Assembly: GCF_003012055.1 (NCBI RefSeq)
Contig: NZ_JYGE01000003.1
Span: 310,001 to 374,000, forward strand
Direction: 5' to 3'
DNA: 64,000 nucleotides
Source: Peptostreptococcus russellii
GTDB taxonomy: Bacteria; Bacillota; Clostridia; Peptostreptococcales; Peptostreptococcaceae
Shown here: piece by piece, positions 61,459 to 64,000 of the stretch
Layout of the letters: the number at the start of each line of letters is the position of its first letter
Position numbering within the stretch: position 1 is the first letter of the stretch
Program-made: the position numbers and the translations under genes
The notes under the pieces: generated by a model
What the model was told of the DNA's origin: nothing
Seen by the model: the letters and a program-made list of their open reading frames with translations, nothing else
The model's database searches: none

Positions 61459-64000
61459 ATGTATTTAAAAAAGCTATCATTAAAAGGCTTTAAATCTTTT
61501 CCAATAAAAACAGATATATTCTTTGAAGAAGGTATTACTGCGATAGTGGGTCCTAATGGTAGCGGAAAAAGTAATATTTCGGATGCCATAAGGTGGGTAC
61601 TAGGAGAACAAAGTGTCAAAAGTCTTCGTGGTGAAAAGATGGAAGATGTTATCTTTTCTGGAACAGATTTAAAAAAACCATTAAACTATTGTGAAGTAGC
61701 TCTTACCCTAGATAATCATCTAGGGAAAATTGATATAGACTCAGATGAGTTTATTATAAAAAGAAGAGCTTACAGAACGGGTGAATCTGAGTATTATATG
61801 AACGGAAAGAGCTGTAGACTAAAAGATGTAAAAGAAACATTAATGGATACAGGTATAGGAAAAGATGGTTATTCAATAATAGAACAAGGAAAAGTTGATG
61901 AAATTTTAAGTAATAATCCTGCAAATAGAAGAAGAATATTTGATGAGGCGTGCGGTATAGCCAAGTATAGATATAGAAAAAATGAGGCAGAAAAAAATCT
62001 AACTAAAACAAGTGAAAATCTTGCAAGAATACTTGATATATTTACAGAAATAGAAAATCAGTTAGAGCCATTGAAAGAACAGGAAGAAAAGGCTAAAAAA
62101 TACATAACTCTTAGTGAAGATCTAAAAAAACAAGAGTTAAATGATATAATAGCCCAGCATAAGGATTATGAAAATGCAATAAATGATTTATCTTTTGAAA
62201 GTCTTGAAGTTGAAAATTTATTAAAGAGCCAATATAAAGAAAAAGAAGATCTTGAAATAGAAATCAAAGAGTATGAAAAAGATATAAAAGCTTTAGAGAA
62301 TCATATTGAAGAATTAAACCAAGAAGCATTTAGAATCAATGACTCTGTAAATATGAATAAGTCTGACTCTGAACTTACTCTTGAGAAAATTAAAAACTAT
62401 GTAAATAATATAGATAGAAGTAAGAGTGAAATTGAAATTATAGATAAAAAAATATTATTAGCTAAGAAAGAGCTAGAAAAAGCTAATAATAAAGCTGATA
62501 AAAACTCTTATATTATTGAAGACTTCGAAAAAGAATTGGATAAAATTTATGAAGAAAAACTTGCTTCAGAAAAAAAATTAAATGAATTAAACAGCGAGCT
62601 AGAAAAAAATAAGAGTTTATCTATGGATTTTTTAAGAAAAAGAGAAGAAGTCTCAAATAAAATAACTAAAATATCTGCAGATATAGAAAATAGCAATTCT
62701 AAAATATTAGACTTGAAAGCAAGTATAGAAATACACGAAAAAGAGTCTAGACTAGTAGAATCAGAGATAAAAGAAAAAACCGAAAAGAAAAATAGTTTAG
62801 AAGAAAAGTTAGTAAATATAGGAGATAAACTTCTATCATATAACAATAAAGTTCAAACTATAAATGAAGAAATTGATATTCAAAATAAAGAGTATCAGAA
62901 AAATAATATAGATATAGGATCTTTAGAAGCTAAGAAGAATACATATATAGATATGGAAAATCACCATGAAGGTTTCAATAGAGGTGTTAGAGAAATTCTT
63001 AAAAACAAAGATATAAGAGGTATTCATGGAGCTTTTGGAGAGTTAATCAAGCTAGATAAAGAGTATGAAAAAGCAATAGAGGCATCTCTTGGAGCAGCTA
63101 TTCAGAATGTAGTAGTAGAAGATGAGACTATAGCAAAACAATCAATTAGCTATTTGAAAAAAAATAATCTAGGCAGGGTAACATTTTTACCTATTAGTAT
63201 TATGAATGGTAAAAAGTTTGATATAACAACTATGAAGTCAAGTGTTAGACCAATAGGAATTGCATCTGACTTGATTAGCTTTGATGAGAAATATAGAGCT
63301 ATTGTTGAAAGTTTGCTTGGAAGAGTGGTAGTTATAGACAGTATTGATAATGCTGTAATATTTGCCAAAGACACTGGGCATAGATATAAAATAGTAACAT
63401 TGGAAGGTGATATTTTAAATCCAGGTGGATCAATGACTGGAGGAAGTCTGAGAAACAGTGGAAATATTTTGTCTAGAAAGAGAATTATTAAAGAACTAGA
63501 TGAAGATATAAAGAAAAAAAGAAAGATATTAAATGAAATAAAGCTATCCAATGATGAAAAAATAAAAGAAAAAAATGAAATAAAAGAAAAGAGAAAGCTA
63601 CTTATAGACTCTAAGAGTGAAATAGAGGGAGAAAAGATTTCCCTAGAGACTCAAGTAAATATGATAAAAGCTTCTCTAGACAATAAATTGAAAAGTATAG
63701 AAATTAGTAAAAAGAAAATACTTGACCTTGAGAAAGAGTTGTCTAAAAATAAGGAAGTATATAATTCTTATAAGGAAAAAATAGATAAGATTGCAGATGA
63801 AAGCACTAGTAATACTTCGAGTATAGAACTTATAAGTGAAAATCAAAAACAACAGAGCTTAGAGTTTGGAGAAATAGTAAAGAGATTTAATGATAAAAAT
63901 ATTGAGCTTGCAAGATTAAAGCAAATATTTGAAAATAATATAGTTGAAATAGAAAGAATAAAGTCTGACATAGACTTATCTCAAAGTAGAGATCTAGAAA
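61459..64000 (+). CDS. smc: Chromosome segregation protein SMC (3' end outside window)
   Basis: SMC is the condensin ATPase that organises the chromosome with ScpA and ScpB. The window holds the first 847 codons with no stop. Walker A GPNGSGKS is at residues 31-38, followed by the Q-loop region VLGEQS and KGKVDEILSN-type segments. The first coiled coil runs to about 510, and the hinge lies near 515-665 (GIHGAFGELIKLDKEYEKAIEASLG; GGSMTGGSLR), then the returning coil begins. The site AAAGGAGA sets ATG 61459. The Walker B half lies beyond the window. Confidence 0.96.
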   Translation, partial: MYLKKLSLKGFKSFPIKTDIFFEEGITAIVGPNGSGKSNISDAIRWVLGEQSVKSLRGEKMEDVIFSGTDLKKPLNYCEVALTLDNHLGKIDIDSDEFIIKRRAYRTGESEYYMNGKSCRLKDVKETLMDTGIGKDGYSIIEQGKVDEILSNNPANRRRIFDEACGIAKYRYRKNEAEKNLTKTSENLARILDIFTEIENQLEPLKEQEEKAKKYITLSEDLKKQELNDIIAQHKDYENAINDLSFESLEVENLLKSQYKEKEDLEIEIKEYEKDIKALENHIEELNQEAFRINDSVNMNKSDSELTLEKIKNYVNNIDRSKSEIEIIDKKILLAKKELEKANNKADKNSYIIEDFEKELDKIYEEKLASEKKLNELNSELEKNKSLSMDFLRKREEVSNKITKISADIENSNSKILDLKASIEIHEKESRLVESEIKEKTEKKNSLEEKLVNIGDKLLSYNNKVQTINEEIDIQNKEYQKNNIDIGSLEAKKNTYIDMENHHEGFNRGVREILKNKDIRGIHGAFGELIKLDKEYEKAIEASLGAAIQNVVVEDETIAKQSISYLKKNNLGRVTFLPISIMNGKKFDITTMKSSVRPIGIASDLISFDEKYRAIVESLLGRVVVIDSIDNAVIFAKDTGHRYKIVTLEGDILNPGGSMTGGSLRNSGNILSRKRIIKELDEDIKKKRKILNEIKLSNDEKIKEKNEIKEKRKLLIDSKSEIEGEKISLETQVNMIKASLDNKLKSIEISKKKILDLEKELSKNKEVYNSYKEKIDKIADESTSNTSSIELISENQKQQSLEFGEIVKRFNDKNIELARLKQIFENNIVEIERIKSDIDLSQSRDLE

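Noticed and set aside
1-64000. Mobile elements, CRISPR arrays, tRNA or rRNA genes
   Set aside because: I found no transposase or integrase frames, no regularly spaced repeats and no tRNA T-loop/acceptor patterns on either strand by reading.

Overview
The window is 64 kb of chromosome from a low-GC, Gram-positive, anaerobe-type member of the Bacillota. The best fit by inference is the Peptostreptococcaceae (Clostridioides/Peptostreptococcus side of the Clostridia). The basis is very AT-rich DNA, strong GGAGG ribosome binding sites, a PolC-type replicative polymerase, a T-box in front of ileS, a secreted protein with three CWB2 repeats (the C. difficile-type wall anchor), and Clostridia-like gene order. 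Genus cannot be fixed from the sequence alone. All 55 protein genes lie on the + strand. I see no tRNA, rRNA, CRISPR array, transposase or phage gene, so this is core chromosome rather than an island.

Layout. 0.1-6.2 kb: der-plsY-gpsA (ribosome assembly and phospholipid precursors), then the division cluster yggS-sepF-yggT-ylmH-divIVA. 6.3-9.8 kb: sigma-A promoter, isoleucine T-box and ileS. 10-17.3 kb: xseA-xseB-ispA-(YuiD-like)-dxs-tlyA-recN, a tightly packed DNA-repair and isoprenoid operon with several 1-nt overlaps. 17.4-22 kb: steA-steB-GT2-MraY-like transferase-DUF3866, an envelope module. 22.1-26.2 kb: punA, mltG, and the tRNA U34 modification pair trmR-trhP. 26.3-28.6 kb: four small pseudopilin-like genes without assembly machinery. 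28.8-36.9 kb: the rimP-nusA-ylxR-ylxQ-infB-rbfA-nrnA-truB-ribF translation/transcription block. 36.9-40.4 kb: rpsO, degV, pnp. 40.7-42.7 kb: CWB2-SH3-NlpC/P60 wall hydrolase. 43-52.3 kb: M16 protease, ftsK, rimO, pgsA, recA (LexA box) and rny. 52.5-61.4 kb: a metallo-beta-lactamase-fold protein, polC, an EamA transporter, efp, rnc and an Elp3-like radical SAM gene. 61.46 kb to the end: the first two thirds of smc.

How it works together. Most genes are housekeeping functions for ribosome assembly, RNA processing (rny, pnp, rnc, nrnA), replication and segregation (polC, ftsK, smc, recA, recN), and division and envelope (sepF, divIVA, steAB, mltG, plsY, pgsA). At the junctions where spore-forming relatives carry spoIVA, spoIIGA-sigE-sigG, spoIVB-spo0A, dpaAB and spoVS, none of these genes is present, which suggests an asporogenous lineage.

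The points most worth a second look are: the orphan pseudopilin cluster; a GXHH version of the IleRS signature motif, which is linked to mupirocin hyper-resistance; a tlyA-recN-steA-steB order also found in mycobacteria, here followed by polyprenyl-type glycosyltransferases; probable AUA and AUU start codons on the M16 protease and RNase Y genes; and several perfect dyads at promoters or leaders (recA, rny, pgsA, rpsO).
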